64,000 nucleotides of DNA from an uncultured Rhodospirillaceae bacterium (GCA_945952105.1 CAMFGZ010000004.1:213377-277376); one strand, 5' to 3'; numbered from the stretch's first letter, positions 35,981-47,324 are shown. Made by a program: numbers and translations. The notes: a model not told the origin generated them from the sequence alone.

Positions 35981-36049
35981 AGCGCAGCGAAGGATCCGGC
36001 GCGCGCGACGAAGTACTCTGGTCGCCCGGCCAGGTCCTTCGCTAACGCT
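35981..36049. repeat. Imperfect palindromic intergenic repeat
   Basis: AGCGCAGCGAAGGATCC (35981-35997) and GGTCCTTCGCTAACGCT (36033-36049) are near-perfect inverted repeats, between the convergent amidohydrolase and lon genes. The sequence differs from the repeat at 32751 but the position between convergent genes is the same. It may fold as a terminator-like cruciform. Confidence 0.55.
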
Positions 36050-36060
36050 CGGGACGACAA

Positions 36061-38480
<2,420 letters not shown>

Positions 38481-38484
<4 letters not shown>

Positions 38485-38903
38485 GGCTGCCTCCGCGCGA
38501 CGGCCTTGGCGAGTGTCACCGCCAGGCAGCCATTCACTTCGAAGCGCCGCACGTCGCCATAGTGGCCGGGCGGCAGGCCGATGCGGCGCTCGAAACGGCC
38601 CTGCGGCAGTTCGAGACGATGGATCTTCGCGGTCCTGAATTCGGCCGGAACGGTGCGCTCGCCGGAAAGGATCAGCGTACCGTTCTCGATCACGGCCTCG
38701 ACCTTCTGCACGTCGACGCCGGGCAGCGCCGCGAGGATCAGCACCTCGCGCTCCGTCTCCAGCACGTCGACCGGCGGCTCCCAGTTCGCGCGCTGCCGGC
38801 CCGCTGTCTGCGGCCGGAAGACCTGCTGGTGCATGCGTTCGGCCTGCGCCAGCATCTGCAGCGCTTCCGCCCACATCCAGTCCCGTCGATCGCCTCTCGT
38901 CAT
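38481..38903 (-). CDS. Small heat-shock protein Hsp20/IbpA family
   Basis: 140 residues. The alpha-crystallin domain spans about 40-130: VDVLETEREVLILAALPGVD, VIENGTLILSGERTVP and LELPQGRFERRIGLPPGHY, ending with the VNGCLAVTLAK strand. It holds unfolding proteins for refolding or for Lon. The ATGA overlap with lon makes a stress operon. An sHSP and Lon from one message suggests shared heat control; a sigma-32-like promoter candidate lies just upstream. Confidence 0.92.
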
Positions 38904-38929
38904 AAGCCCGGGCCTCCAATACCCACCCC

Positions 38930-38958
38930 AATGTGGGAATTGTCGTCGCGCTCGGCAA
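38930..38958 (-). promoter_or_regulatory. Candidate heat-shock promoter of hsp20-lon
   Basis: On the minus strand, TTGCCGA is followed after about 14 bp by CCCACATT (complement of 38930-38937), loosely like sigma-32 consensus CTTGAAA/CCCCATNT. The -10-like block is 27-34 bp upstream of the Hsp20 ATG, and the -35-like block is at the edge of the gap. A weak match, mentioned because the genes are classic heat-shock genes. Confidence 0.3.
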
Positions 38959-39840
38959 CTACCGCTGTCGACCGGGCATCAGGGCGAGCCAGAGCGAGAC
39001 CACGGTGGACCCGATGGCCACCGCCTGCAGGGCGGAGAGCGGCTCCTGCAGGATCAGGATGCCGCTCACGATCGCCACGATGGGAATGGCGATGGAGGAG
39101 AGCGCGGCGACCTGCGCCGGCAGCAGCTTCACCAGCATGAACCAGGCGCTGGTGCCCAGCGCCATCGGGATGGCGCCGGTATAGACCGTGGCGGCCAGCA
39201 CCGTGGTCGAGGGCCAGCGGGTGGGCAGCCCGTCGAAGACGAGGGCGCCCAGTGCGATCGGCGGCAGCATCAGCAGGAGCTGCCAGAAGGTCAGCGACAG
39301 GCCCATGCCGCCCCAGCTGGTGCGCTTCACGACGAAGGTGCCGACGGCCCAGCAGAAGCCCGCCAGCAATCCCCAGAAGAGGCCGGCCGGCGCGGTCGCA
39401 TAGCTGTGGAAGTTCGGGATCATCAGCGCCGCGACGGCGCCCGCGCCAATCAGGATCGCCGCGAGCAGGCGCCCCGTGAGCTTCTGCCCGAACACCACGA
39501 AGCCCAGCACCGCCACCCAGAGCGGCATCGTATAGGCCAGCACCGAGGCGTGGCCGGAGGGGATGTAGAGCACCGCGAACGAGGTCGCGATGTTCCAGAT
39601 GCCGATGTTCATGGTCGAGGCGAGGAGGAGCGCCGGCCACTTGCCCTTCGGCACCGCGAGGCTCTCCCGGCGCACCAGCAGGATCGCGCTCATCATCAGG
39701 ATGCCCGACGACAGGACGAGGGTGCGGAAGGTCAGGACCGGCAGCTCGCCGAGCGCGATCCGGAACAGCGGCCAGTTGGTCCCCCACATGAGGGTCAACG
39801 CGCCGAGCAGCGCCAGCACCTTGGGCGAAACGCGGGACAT
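38959..39840 (-). CDS. EamA/DMT-family transporter
   Basis: 293 residues, ten hydrophobic helices in two EamA repeats. The first repeat includes LGALTLMWGTNWPLFRIALG and YIPSGHASVLAYTMPLWVAV; the second repeat, FWGLLAGFCWAVGTFVVKRT and later GTSAWFMLVKLLPAQVAALS. Known members export or import small metabolites such as amino acids; the substrate is unknown. It is followed 55 bp later by hsp20 on the same strand and preceded by a small exported-protein gene with a 17-bp gap. Confidence 0.9.
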   Translation of the reverse strand: MSRVSPKVLALLGALTLMWGTNWPLFRIALGELPVLTFRTLVLSSGILMMSAILLVRRESLAVPKGKWPALLLASTMNIGIWNIATSFAVLYIPSGHASVLAYTMPLWVAVLGFVVFGQKLTGRLLAAILIGAGAVAALMIPNFHSYATAPAGLFWGLLAGFCWAVGTFVVKRTSWGGMGLSLTFWQLLLMLPPIALGALVFDGLPTRWPSTTVLAATVYTGAIPMALGTSAWFMLVKLLPAQVAALSSIAIPIVAIVSGILILQEPLSALQAVAIGSTVVSLWLALMPGRQR

Positions 39841-39857
39841 GAGCGGGGTGGACGCGA

Positions 39858-40283
39858 TCAGGCCTGGTGTTCTTCAGGCGCCTGCAGGTAGCAGCCTTCG
39901 ATGCGCCAGCTGCCGTCGGGCTGCTGCGCCATCGGATAGAAAGCCGTGACCGGCCGCCCGTCGGGGCCGATCACATGCACCTTCTGCGTCACCATCCCGT
40001 GCAGGGTGACGATCTCGCGGAACTCGAAGACCTGCGGCCGGTACACCGGGCGATAGCCCTGGCGCACCATGTCCATGAAGATTTCGGCCGTTCCGAACAT
40101 GCCCTGGATGCTGGGCGAGGCGTAGCCGAAGGCGGCCTCGCCGTCGTCTCGGCGGAAGGCCTCGACCTGGCGCTCGATGATCTCGCGGATGGCGGTCTGG
40201 TCCGACGCCGACACCTGCGCCGGTAGCGCCAGAGCGAGCATCACGCCGAGAAGGGCGAAGAAGCGCAGGACCATGCTCGCCAT
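39858..40283 (-). CDS. DUF4864-like exported protein
   Basis: 141 residues. Signal peptide about 1-26 (LRFFALLGVMLALALPAQVSA). The mature part reads AIREIIERQVEAFRRDDGEA, FGYASPSIQGMFGTAEIFMD and ends in PDGSWRIEGCYLQAPEEH, the pattern of DUF4864 proteins (NTF2-like fold). Periplasmic, function unknown. Same strand as the EamA gene downstream. Confidence 0.8.
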   Translation of the reverse strand: MASMVLRFFALLGVMLALALPAQVSASDQTAIREIIERQVEAFRRDDGEAAFGYASPSIQGMFGTAEIFMDMVRQGYRPVYRPQVFEFREIVTLHGMVTQKVHVIGPDGRPVTAFYPMAQQPDGSWRIEGCYLQAPEEHQA

Positions 40284-40349
40284 GTTACGCCCTGCGCCGC
40301 CGATGCGCGACTGCTCCGCGGGCAGGTCAGCCCACCGGCCGGCGGGGGA

Positions 40350-41081
40350 CTACTGGAGCGGGACGGGGCGCCGGTTCGGTGCCGGCGTGACGGGGCCGCC
40401 CGGTCCGGAGGGCGGTGCGCCGAGGCGGCCGACATTCACGTTGTAGGACAGGGCGGCCAGGCTGGTACGCTCGCGGCCGAGGAAGGCGTTCTCGCGGGCG
40501 ATCTCGGCGTTGAGATCGGCGATCAGCCGGTCGATCTGCTGCATCGAGCGCCTCGTCTCGGCCTCGATGGCGCGCAGGTTGCGGTGATCCTCGTCGACCG
40601 CGCCGCCGACCCGGTAGGTCGCGCGCACGTTCTCGAGCAGATAGCCCGCCACCGATGCCTGGGTCGTCACCTGGCTGGCCAGCGAGTTCAGCGTGCCCAC
40701 GCCGATCGTCACCGCGTCGAGCTTGCCCTGCGCAGCGTTCCACTGGTTCACCAGGTCGGGGTTGCCCGGAGTCGTGCCGGCCTGCAGGCGCGAATTGATG
40801 CCGCTCACCAGCCCCGAATAGGTACGGGCGTCGTCGGCGAGCTGTCCGCGCGTGGCGTTGAACTGCGCCTGCTGGGCGGCGATGCCGTTGCCGAGCGCGG
40901 TCTGGTCGCTGCGCAGCTGCTCGATGCTCTTGCGGACCGTCATCGTGCCGGTCTGCGTGATGGCGGGATTGGAATTCGGGGGAGGCGAACTGGCGGCGGG
41001 TGCGAAGACGTTGGCCTGGTCGCAGCCGCCCAGAACGATCATCGCCAGGAGAAGCGCGGATCGTTGAACACTTAGCGCCAT
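40350..41081 (-). CDS. Predicted lipoprotein with helical core, family not recognised
   Basis: 243 residues. Lipobox VLGGCDQ puts the lipidated Cys at residue 20. After a Pro/Ser-rich linker (SSPPPNSNP) the protein is largely helical, with SIEQLRSDQTALGNGIAAQQ and AIEAETRRSMQQIDRLIADL suggesting long coiled-coil hairpins, and it ends in a Pro/Gly tail. No family is recognised. It could be an envelope spacer or an outer-membrane-tethered coiled coil. The Met start fits the signal peptide. Confidence 0.7.
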   Translation of the reverse strand: MALSVQRSALLLAMIVLGGCDQANVFAPAASSPPPNSNPAITQTGTMTVRKSIEQLRSDQTALGNGIAAQQAQFNATRGQLADDARTYSGLVSGINSRLQAGTTPGNPDLVNQWNAAQGKLDAVTIGVGTLNSLASQVTTQASVAGYLLENVRATYRVGGAVDEDHRNLRAIEAETRRSMQQIDRLIADLNAEIARENAFLGRERTSLAALSYNVNVGRLGAPPSGPGGPVTPAPNRRPVPLQ

Positions 41082-41414
41082 CTTCGGCCTCGAACCTGCC
41101 CCGGTACCATCGATATCAGGTGCTCCGATCCGGCGCCCGGCTGCAGGCCGTGCCGAGCCGGAGCACGTGCCCCCAAATCCAGATGGCAGTCATGCTATCT
41201 GAAAGCAAGCAAAACCGGCAAGGGCGGATTCCGGAGGCGCCAGAACGACTTGGCTTCCATTTGGCGTCCGCGCCGGGCCCCGATTCCGGCCTCCGAATCC
41301 TCCGACATGGGGCGCCGCGTCGCAGCCCCGAATCCCGTCGTCCCCGGCTTGCAACGCCGGACCAGTTTCATTAGGTTGCGCCCTTCTTCGCCGGACCCCT
41401 CGGGGCTCGGCCGT
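41082..41414. other. 333-bp non-coding stretch before tRNA-Arg
   Basis: No convincing gene in either strand. It holds inverted repeats: GTGCTCCG (41120-41127) with CGGAGCAC (41159-41166), and GGATTCCGGAGGC (41226-41238) with GCCTCCGAATCC (41289-41300, one bulge). It must also contain the promoters of tRNA-Arg (rightward) and of the lipoprotein gene (leftward); neither is clear. Confidence 0.5.
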
Positions 41415-41491
41415 GCGCCCGTAGCTCAACTGGATAGAGCATCTGACTACGAATCAGAAGGCTGGAGGTTCGACTCCTTCCGGGCGCGCCA
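41415..41491 (+). tRNA. tRNA-Arg (anticodon ACG)
   Basis: 77-nt cloverleaf with encoded CCA. The acceptor stem GCGCCCG (41415-41421) pairs with CGGGCGC (41481-41487), followed by discriminator G and CCA. The anticodon stem TCTGA/TCAGA encloses loop CTACGAA with anticodon ACG at 41449-41451. The T-arm GGAGG-TTCGACT-CCTTC is present. ACG (wobble A read as inosine) decodes CGU/CGC/CGA arginine codons. Confidence 0.96.
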
Positions 41492-41574
41492 TTTCTCTTC
41501 AATCGACAAGACACTGACAGCCTGTACTCGTCGACGCGCGTACAGGGCGATCAGACTTTGGGTGATGCCCGATC

Positions 41575-41775
41575 CTACGGCCGTTCCCGACCCGTATCCG
41601 TACCGCGTTCGGCCTCGTCGTAGGCGGTCTTGATCATCCACCAGCAGAAGAGCACGCCAAACAGGCTGAGCGATAGGCCGAAGGCCAGGATGCCGAAGTC
41701 GCGCGCGGCGCCCGCCATCAGCAGGCCCGCGAGGCCGAGCAGGCCGGCGAAGATTCCCATGATCCAGTGAGACAT
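41575..41775 (-). CDS. Small two-helix membrane protein after ccoS
   Basis: 66 residues, ATG 41775 preceded by GAGGAG. Two hydrophobic helices: WIMGIFAGLLGLAGLLMAGA and FGLSLSLFGVLFCWWMIKTA. The tail is charged (DEAERGTDTG). It lies 12 bp downstream of ccoS, so it ends the cco assembly operon. No family recognised; it may be an accessory of the cbb3 oxidase or an unrelated passenger. Confidence 0.65.
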   Translation of the reverse strand: MSHWIMGIFAGLLGLAGLLMAGAARDFGILAFGLSLSLFGVLFCWWMIKTAYDEAERGTDTGRERP

Positions 41776-41787
41776 GTCGTTTCTCCT

Positions 41788-41934
41788 CTAAGTGTCGTCG
41801 TCGTCGAACAGGATGCGGCCGGCCGCCCCGTCGGGGTCGTCGTACTGGCCGTTGCGCAGCGCCCACAAGAAGGCGGCGAGCGCGAGAAGACCGAGCAGCA
41901 GGGCGACCGGCACGAGGACCAGCAGGCTGTCCAT
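41788..41934 (-). CDS. ccoS: cbb3 oxidase assembly protein CcoS
   Basis: 48 residues: one N-terminal membrane helix (LLVLVPVALLLGLLALAAFL) then WALRNGQYDDPDGAAGRILF and an Asp tail, the CcoS signature. In the family it is needed for cofactor insertion into CcoN. Its ATG overlaps the ccoI stop codon (ATGA). Confidence 0.92.
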   Translation of the reverse strand: MDSLLVLVPVALLLGLLALAAFLWALRNGQYDDPDGAAGRILFDDDDT

Positions 41935-44303
41935 CAGCGCAGGCCCTTCGCCGGCCGTCCCGCGCCGAGGCGCAGGGCGTTGCCGATCACCAGCAGCGAG
42001 GACGAGGACATCGCCACCGCGGCGACGAGCGGCGTGACCTCGCCCAGGATCGCGAGCGGCACGGCGCTCAGATTGTAGAGCAGTGCCAGCGCCAGGTTCT
42101 GGCGCACCAACCGGTCGGCGCGGCGCGCGACGTCGAGCGTCTCGATCGTCGGCACCAGCGCGTCACCCTGGAAGACGGCGTCGGCGGCGTTCTGCGTGGC
42201 CTCGGCGGCGCTGGTGGGCGACAGCGACGCGTGCGCGGCGGCGAGCGCCGGCGCGTCGTTCAGCCCGTCGCCGATCATCATCACCTTGCGCCCTTCGGCG
42301 GCGAGCGCGGCGAGGCGCGCGACCTTGGCCGTGGGCGTGGCCTCGGCTCGCCAGGTCGCGATGCCGGCAGCATGCGCTGCTTCGGCGACGACAGTCGGCC
42401 GGTCGCCGGAGAGCAGTTCGACCAGCAGGCCTTTCGCCTGCAGCGCCGCGACGGTGGCGGCGGCGTCGGGCCGCAGCCGGTCGGCGAAGGCGAAGCGCTG
42501 CGGCGGTTCGCCGTCGCGCACGAACCACAATTCCGACCGTCCGTCGTCGACAGGCGCGGCGACACCGCAGAAGGCGGCCGATCCCAGGCGGCTGTCGGCG
42601 GTGGCGAGTCCCTGGCCGGCATGCTCGACGACGCCGTCGGCCGGCGGCACTTCAGGCAGGGTACGTGCCAGCGCGAGGGCCAGCGGATGACGCGAGGCCG
42701 CCGCCAGCGATGCCGCGCGCCGGCAAACGTCGGCGTCGGCCGGAGCGTCGACGAGTTCGGGCCGGCCGAGCGTCAGGGTCCCCGTCTTGTCGAGCACGAC
42801 ATGGTCGATCTGCGCGAGCCGCTCCAGCGCGGTCGGCGAGAGCAGCAGCACGCCCGAGCGCAGCAGCCGCGTGCTGGCGACCACCTGCACGACCGGCACC
42901 GCAAGCGCGAGGGCGCAGGGGCAGGTGATGATCAGCACGGCAGTCGCCACCAGCAGCGCGCGGTCCCAGGCGAGGCCGCCCAGCAGGAACCAGCCGAGGA
43001 AGGTGAGCAGCGCCGTGGCGTGCACCACCGGCGCATAGGCGCGGGCGACGCGATCGGCGAGGGCGACGAAGCGCGAGCGGCCACGCTCGGCCGCCTCGAC
43101 GAGGCGCACGATCTCCGCGAGCAGGGTTTGCTCGCCCGACGCGGTGACGCGCACGCGCAGGGCGGCGCCGAGATTGACCATGCCGGCGAAGACCCGCGAG
43201 CCCGGCGCCACGGCTTGCGGCACGCTCTCGCCGGTGACCAGCGCGGCGTCGAGCGTGGAGGTGCCTTCGCTCACCAGCCCGTCGGCGCCCAGCCGCTCGC
43301 CGGCCGCGACCAGCAGCGAGTCGCCGGGCGCCAGCGCATCGACGCGCCGCGCGGCGGTGCCGCCGTCCGGCAGGACGACCGTCGCGGTGCGGGTGGTGAG
43401 CGCCATCAGCGCGCGCACCGCATGCCGCGCCCGGCCGCGGGCCCGGCGATCGAGATAGCGGCCGATCAGCAGGAAGAAGAGGAGCGTGATCGCCGAATCG
43501 AAGTAGGCATGCGGCTCGCCCGCCCACGCTTCGTGCAGGCTGACGAGGCAGGCCAGCGTGACGCCGATCGAGATCGGCACGTCCATGTTGGTGCGGCCGG
43601 CGCGCAGGGCGGCAAAGGCCGAGCGGAAGAAGGGCTGGCCGGCATAGGCGACGGCCGGCAGGGCGATGGCGGCGGAGAGCCAGTGGAATAGCGTGCGCGT
43701 CGCCTCGCCCATCGAACCGTCATGGCCCGACCAGACGGCGACCGAGAGCAGCATGACGTTGGCGGCGGCGAAGCCCGCAACCGCCAGCGCGCGCAGGAGA
43801 TCGCGCGCCTCGCGGTCGTCCTCGGCCGTGGCGGCGAGCGCGTCGTAGGGCGCGAGTCGGAAGCCCAGCGCCGCGACGAGGCCGGCATGGGCATTGGCCT
43901 CGGCCGGGCTGCCGCGCCAGGCGAGCGACAGGCGCCGTGTCGACAGATGCACCCGCGCCTTCGTGATGGCGGGATTGCGGGCCAGCAGGCTCTCGATCAG
44001 CCAAACGCAGGCCGCGCAATCGAGCCCGTCGACGAGGAGTTCGAGCGTGCACTGGTCCTTGCCGCCTTCGCGCGCATGGGCCGCGAAGTCGGTTTCCAGC
44101 GGCTCGGGCCGCCGCGCGCGTCGCTCCTCGAGGCGGGCATAGAAGCCGCCGAGGCCGGCCGCGCCGATGATGGCGTGCGCGCTGGCGCAGCCGCTGCAGC
44201 AGAACGCGTCGTCGCCCCGTCCGCGCACCGGCGCGCCGCAATGCGCACAGGCGTGCGCGGTGCGGCTTGCGGTCGGTGCGGCGAAGAGGGCGGCGTCGGT
44301 CAC
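41934..44303 (-). CDS. ccoI: Copper-translocating P-type ATPase CcoI
   Basis: 789 residues from GTG 44303. The N-terminal Cys-rich part (ACAHCGAPVRGRGDDAFCC) and an HMA domain with LDCAACVWLIE precede the eight-helix P1B core. The metal-path motif is CPCAL (IITCPCALALAVPVVQVV), the phosphorylation site is DKTGTLTLGRPE, and the ATP hinge is GDGLNDAPALA. It delivers copper for the CuB site of cbb3 oxidase. The start overlaps the ccoH end by 4 bp. Confidence 0.94.
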   Translation of the reverse strand: MTDAALFAAPTASRTAHACAHCGAPVRGRGDDAFCCSGCASAHAIIGAAGLGGFYARLEERRARRPEPLETDFAAHAREGGKDQCTLELLVDGLDCAACVWLIESLLARNPAITKARVHLSTRRLSLAWRGSPAEANAHAGLVAALGFRLAPYDALAATAEDDREARDLLRALAVAGFAAANVMLLSVAVWSGHDGSMGEATRTLFHWLSAAIALPAVAYAGQPFFRSAFAALRAGRTNMDVPISIGVTLACLVSLHEAWAGEPHAYFDSAITLLFFLLIGRYLDRRARGRARHAVRALMALTTRTATVVLPDGGTAARRVDALAPGDSLLVAAGERLGADGLVSEGTSTLDAALVTGESVPQAVAPGSRVFAGMVNLGAALRVRVTASGEQTLLAEIVRLVEAAERGRSRFVALADRVARAYAPVVHATALLTFLGWFLLGGLAWDRALLVATAVLIITCPCALALAVPVVQVVASTRLLRSGVLLLSPTALERLAQIDHVVLDKTGTLTLGRPELVDAPADADVCRRAASLAAASRHPLALALARTLPEVPPADGVVEHAGQGLATADSRLGSAAFCGVAAPVDDGRSELWFVRDGEPPQRFAFADRLRPDAAATVAALQAKGLLVELLSGDRPTVVAEAAHAAGIATWRAEATPTAKVARLAALAAEGRKVMMIGDGLNDAPALAAAHASLSPTSAAEATQNAADAVFQGDALVPTIETLDVARRADRLVRQNLALALLYNLSAVPLAILGEVTPLVAAVAMSSSSLLVIGNALRLGAGRPAKGLR

Positions 44304-44785
44304 TTGAGGAACATCCGCTGCGTCTGGGCGAAGCGCTCGCCGTCGCGCTCGACCACGATGTCGAGGTCCCAGTTGCCGCGCGCGGGCAGGTCGACGTGGC
44401 CCGTGTGACGGCCGCCCTCGACCGCGACCAGGGCGACGGCGAGCGGCGGCCGCTTCTCGGCGGGCCGCACCAGCTCGACCGTGACGCGGGCGCCCACAAG
44501 TGGGGCGCCGGTGCGATCGGTCAGGGTGAGTTCGAGCCGGTCGCTCTCGGACCGCCACAGCGGAGCGATGCGCCAGCCCAGCGTGTCGCGCGCCTGCTGG
44601 GCGGCGACGACGTCGTTGTAATGCAGGCCGCGATCGCGGGGCTGGGGGGTGTAGAGGCCGGAGAAGGAGCCGACGGCGAACCAGATCATGATGCCGTTGA
44701 CGGCGATCACGATCGCGAAGCCCAGGACGAACAGCCAGGGGATGTGGTGATCGCGGCGCGTGACGGCGGGGACGGCGACGGTCAT
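44300..44785 (-). CDS. ccoH: cbb3 oxidase assembly protein CcoH/FixH
   Basis: 161 residues. One membrane helix near residues 18-40 (IPWLFVLGFAIVIAVNGIMI), then FAVGSFSGLYTPQPRDRGLHY and the FixH domain with LTLTDRTGAPLVGARVTVEL. FixH works with CcoI and CcoG in copper delivery and oxidase assembly. Preceded by ccoG with an 11-bp gap. Confidence 0.92.
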   Translation of the reverse strand: MTVAVPAVTRRDHHIPWLFVLGFAIVIAVNGIMIWFAVGSFSGLYTPQPRDRGLHYNDVVAAQQARDTLGWRIAPLWRSESDRLELTLTDRTGAPLVGARVTVELVRPAEKRPPLAVALVAVEGGRHTGHVDLPARGNWDLDIVVERDGERFAQTQRMFLK

Positions 44786-44796
44786 GGCGTATCTCC

Positions 44797-46266
44797 TCAG
44801 CGGGCGGGTCCGACGAACACCGCATCGTGTACGGCATGGTTCTCGCTGCCGGCGTCGCGGATGCCGAAGGTGATGGGCCTGGTCCCGGCCGGCGCGGCCG
44901 ACGCGGGCACGGTCACGAAGACGCGATAGGTGCCGACCGTGTCGGGATGCACGGCGAGTTCGGCTTCGCCTCCCTCCGTGCCGGCGCCGACGACGCCCAG
45001 CGTCGCCTGTGGAAGGCCGGAGACGGCAAGCCGGTAGCGGTGCTCCTGGCGCTGCTTGTTCAGGATCTTCACCGTGTAGGCGTTGCGAATGTCGCCGTTC
45101 GACAGGCGCACGAAGTTCGGGCTGCGGTCGCGCTGGACCGTCAGCTCGGCGGTGGTGCGCAGGGCGAAGGCCGTGAGCATGATCGCCGTCACGGCGAGCA
45201 GCAGGCCGGCATAGAGCATCGTGCGCGGGCGAATGGGGCGCCAGCGCGCCCGCTGTGCGCCCCTGGTGCGTTCCTTGACCTGCTGGTTGGCCAGCGTGTC
45301 CCAGCGGATCAGGCCGCGCGGCCGCCCGACCTTGTCCATGGTCTGCGTGCAGGCATCGACGCAGAGCGAGCAGCCGATGCATTCGATCTGCTGGCCGTCG
45401 CGGATGTCGATGCCGGTCGGGCAGACCGCGACGCACAGGTTGCAGTCGACGCAGTCGCCGCGGCCGTCCCAATTGTCGCCCGCCTTGTGCTTGCCGCGCT
45501 TCTCGCCGCGCCACTTCTGATAGGTGACGATCAGGCTCTGCTCGTCGAGCATCGCGGCCTGGAAGCGCGGCCAGGGACACATGTAGGTGCAGACCTGTTC
45601 GCGGGCCCAGCCGGCCAGCACATAGGTGGTTGCGGTGAACAGGCCTGCGAAGGCATAGACCTCCGCCGACGCCTCGCCGCGGAAGATCTTCAGCAGCGTG
45701 GTCGGCGCATCGACGTAGTAGAAGACCCAGGCGCCGCCGGTCGCCGCCGCGATGGCGAGCCACGCCGCATGCTTCAACGTCTTGCGCGCTGCCTTTGCAA
45801 CTGACATCGGCTGGCGATCCATGCGCATGCGCTCGTTGCGGTCGCCCTCGATCAGCCGCTCGACCCACATGAAGAGATCGGTCCACACGGTCTGCGGACA
45901 GGTGAAGCCGCACCACACGCGCCCGAACAGCGACGTGGCGAGGAACAGGCCGAAGGCGGCGAGGATCAGCAGGCCGGTGACGAAGTAGACTTCCTGCGGC
46001 CAGATCACCGTGTCGAAGAACCAGCCGCGCCGCCCGTCGAGGTCGATCAGGATCGCCTGGTTGGGCGCATCCGGGCCGCGGTCCCAGCGGATCCACGGCA
46101 CGAGGTAGTAGATGCCGAGCAGAAGGACGAGGACGGCCCACTTGATGCGCCGCCACTGCCCCGTGACGGCGCGCGGATAGACCTTGATGCGCGTGACGTA
46201 GAGCGGCAACGCTTCCTTCTGCGTGCGCAGGGAAACCGCTTCGTCGTCGTGGACGCGACTGTCCAT
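44797..46266 (-). CDS. ccoG: cbb3 oxidase accessory ferredoxin CcoG/FixG
   Basis: 489 residues. Membrane helices near 30-50, 80-100, 160-180, 200-215 and 335-355. Two [4Fe-4S] motifs lie in CVDCNLCVAVCPTGIDIRDG and CIGCSLCVDACTQTMD. CGFTCPQTVWTDLFMWVERL and CTYMCPWPRFQAAM add the further family cysteines. The Ig-like C-terminal domain has LTVQRDRSPNFVRLSNGDIR. It reduces copper during cbb3 maturation. It sits between ccoP and ccoH. Confidence 0.94.
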   Translation of the reverse strand: MDSRVHDDEAVSLRTQKEALPLYVTRIKVYPRAVTGQWRRIKWAVLVLLLGIYYLVPWIRWDRGPDAPNQAILIDLDGRRGWFFDTVIWPQEVYFVTGLLILAAFGLFLATSLFGRVWCGFTCPQTVWTDLFMWVERLIEGDRNERMRMDRQPMSVAKAARKTLKHAAWLAIAAATGGAWVFYYVDAPTTLLKIFRGEASAEVYAFAGLFTATTYVLAGWAREQVCTYMCPWPRFQAAMLDEQSLIVTYQKWRGEKRGKHKAGDNWDGRGDCVDCNLCVAVCPTGIDIRDGQQIECIGCSLCVDACTQTMDKVGRPRGLIRWDTLANQQVKERTRGAQRARWRPIRPRTMLYAGLLLAVTAIMLTAFALRTTAELTVQRDRSPNFVRLSNGDIRNAYTVKILNKQRQEHRYRLAVSGLPQATLGVVGAGTEGGEAELAVHPDTVGTYRVFVTVPASAAPAGTRPITFGIRDAGSENHAVHDAVFVGPAR

Positions 46267-46288
46267 TGTACGCCTGCCCGCATCGCGC

Positions 46289-47149
46289 CTAGCGGCCGCC
46301 GCCCAGCGCGTGGACGTAGATGGCGAGCATCTTCAGGGTCGCCTCGTCGAGGCGCCCGCTCCAGGCCGGCATGCTGCCGTTGCGCGCGTAGAAGATGGAG
46401 CGGTAGACCGAATCGCGGTCGCCGCCGTAGAGCCACAGCCCGTCGGCAAGGTTGGGGGCGCCCAGCTCCTGGTTGCCCTTGCCTTCGGCGCCATGACAGG
46501 CGACGCACTGCTCCTGGAAGATCTTCGCGCCCTCCGGCGTGGCCTTCGCCTTGCCCGAGAGGCTGAGCACATAATCGGTGACGGCGGCCACCTGCGCGCC
46601 GGTCAGCAGGCCGTCGGCGCCGAAGCGCGGCATCATCGACTGGCGCGACTTGTCATCGGCGTTGCGGATGCCGTGCTGGATGGTCGTGTAGATCTGGTCG
46701 AGGCTGCCGCCCCAGATCCAGTCGTCGTCGACCAGGTTGGGAAAGCCCGGGCTGCCCGCGCCGCCAGCCCCATGGCACTGCATGCAGTTGGTCTGGAACG
46801 CCGAGCGGCCGCCGGCCATCGCGAAGTTCAGCAGTTCCGGCTCCTTGGCGATCTGGGCGAGCGGCGTCGCGCGGATGCGGTCGGCGAAGACCGCGCGCGA
46901 CCTGGCCTGGGCGTCGAGCGCCTGGGTCAGCTCGACCCGGCTCGAATAGCCCAGCGAGCCCTGGGTATGGCCGTTCAGCCAGGGCCAGGACGGGTAGAGG
47001 AAGCAGTAGACGGCGGCGAAGACGATGGTGGCGTAGAACGTGTAGACCCACCATGTCGGCAGCGGCGTGTTCAGTTCCTTGACACCGTCCCATTCGTGGC
47101 CGGTCGTGTCGCGGCCCGACAGTCTGTCCTTCTCGATCTTGGTCGGCAT
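46289..47149 (-). CDS. ccoP: cbb3 oxidase diheme subunit CcoP
   Basis: 286 residues. N-terminal TGHEWDGVKELNTPLPTWWV and one membrane helix are typical of CcoP. Two c-type heme sites: CMQCHGAGGAGSPGFP and CVACHGAEGKGNQELG, each followed by a distal Met region. It feeds electrons from soluble cytochromes to CcoO. Confidence 0.95.
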   Translation of the reverse strand: MPTKIEKDRLSGRDTTGHEWDGVKELNTPLPTWWVYTFYATIVFAAVYCFLYPSWPWLNGHTQGSLGYSSRVELTQALDAQARSRAVFADRIRATPLAQIAKEPELLNFAMAGGRSAFQTNCMQCHGAGGAGSPGFPNLVDDDWIWGGSLDQIYTTIQHGIRNADDKSRQSMMPRFGADGLLTGAQVAAVTDYVLSLSGKAKATPEGAKIFQEQCVACHGAEGKGNQELGAPNLADGLWLYGGDRDSVYRSIFYARNGSMPAWSGRLDEATLKMLAIYVHALGGGR

Positions 47150-47159
47150 GACGGGTCCT

Positions 47160-47315
47160 TCAGCGGTCGTCGTCGTTCAGGGGAATCTGCGCGTCCTTCT
47201 CGAAGCGCTTCTTGTTACGCGGCCGCCAGGCCCAGAAGGCGATGCCGGCAAAGACGACCAGCGCCCACACGGTCCACAGCGAGCCCAGGAACTCGCCCAG
47301 CGAATGCAGGTTCAT
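47160..47315 (-). CDS. ccoQ: cbb3 oxidase small subunit CcoQ
   Basis: 51 residues: MNLHSLGEFLGSLWTVWAL, a single membrane helix with FAGIAFWAWRPRNKKRFEKD. This is the FixQ/CcoQ pattern. It is 9 bp downstream of ccoO and 10 bp upstream of ccoP. Confidence 0.93.
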   Translation of the reverse strand: MNLHSLGEFLGSLWTVWALVVFAGIAFWAWRPRNKKRFEKDAQIPLNDDDR

Positions 47316-47324
47316 GGCCGCCTC

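Noticed and set aside
38485..38958. N-terminal extension of Lon
   Set aside because: This part is the Hsp20 gene read in another frame; Lon homology begins at the ATG 38484.
38904..38958. ROSE-type RNA thermometer before hsp20
   Set aside because: The leader is too short and lacks a convincing anti-Shine-Dalgarno stem.
41250..41633. 127-codon frame running through tRNA-Arg
   Set aside because: It reads across the tRNA and has no start context; noise.
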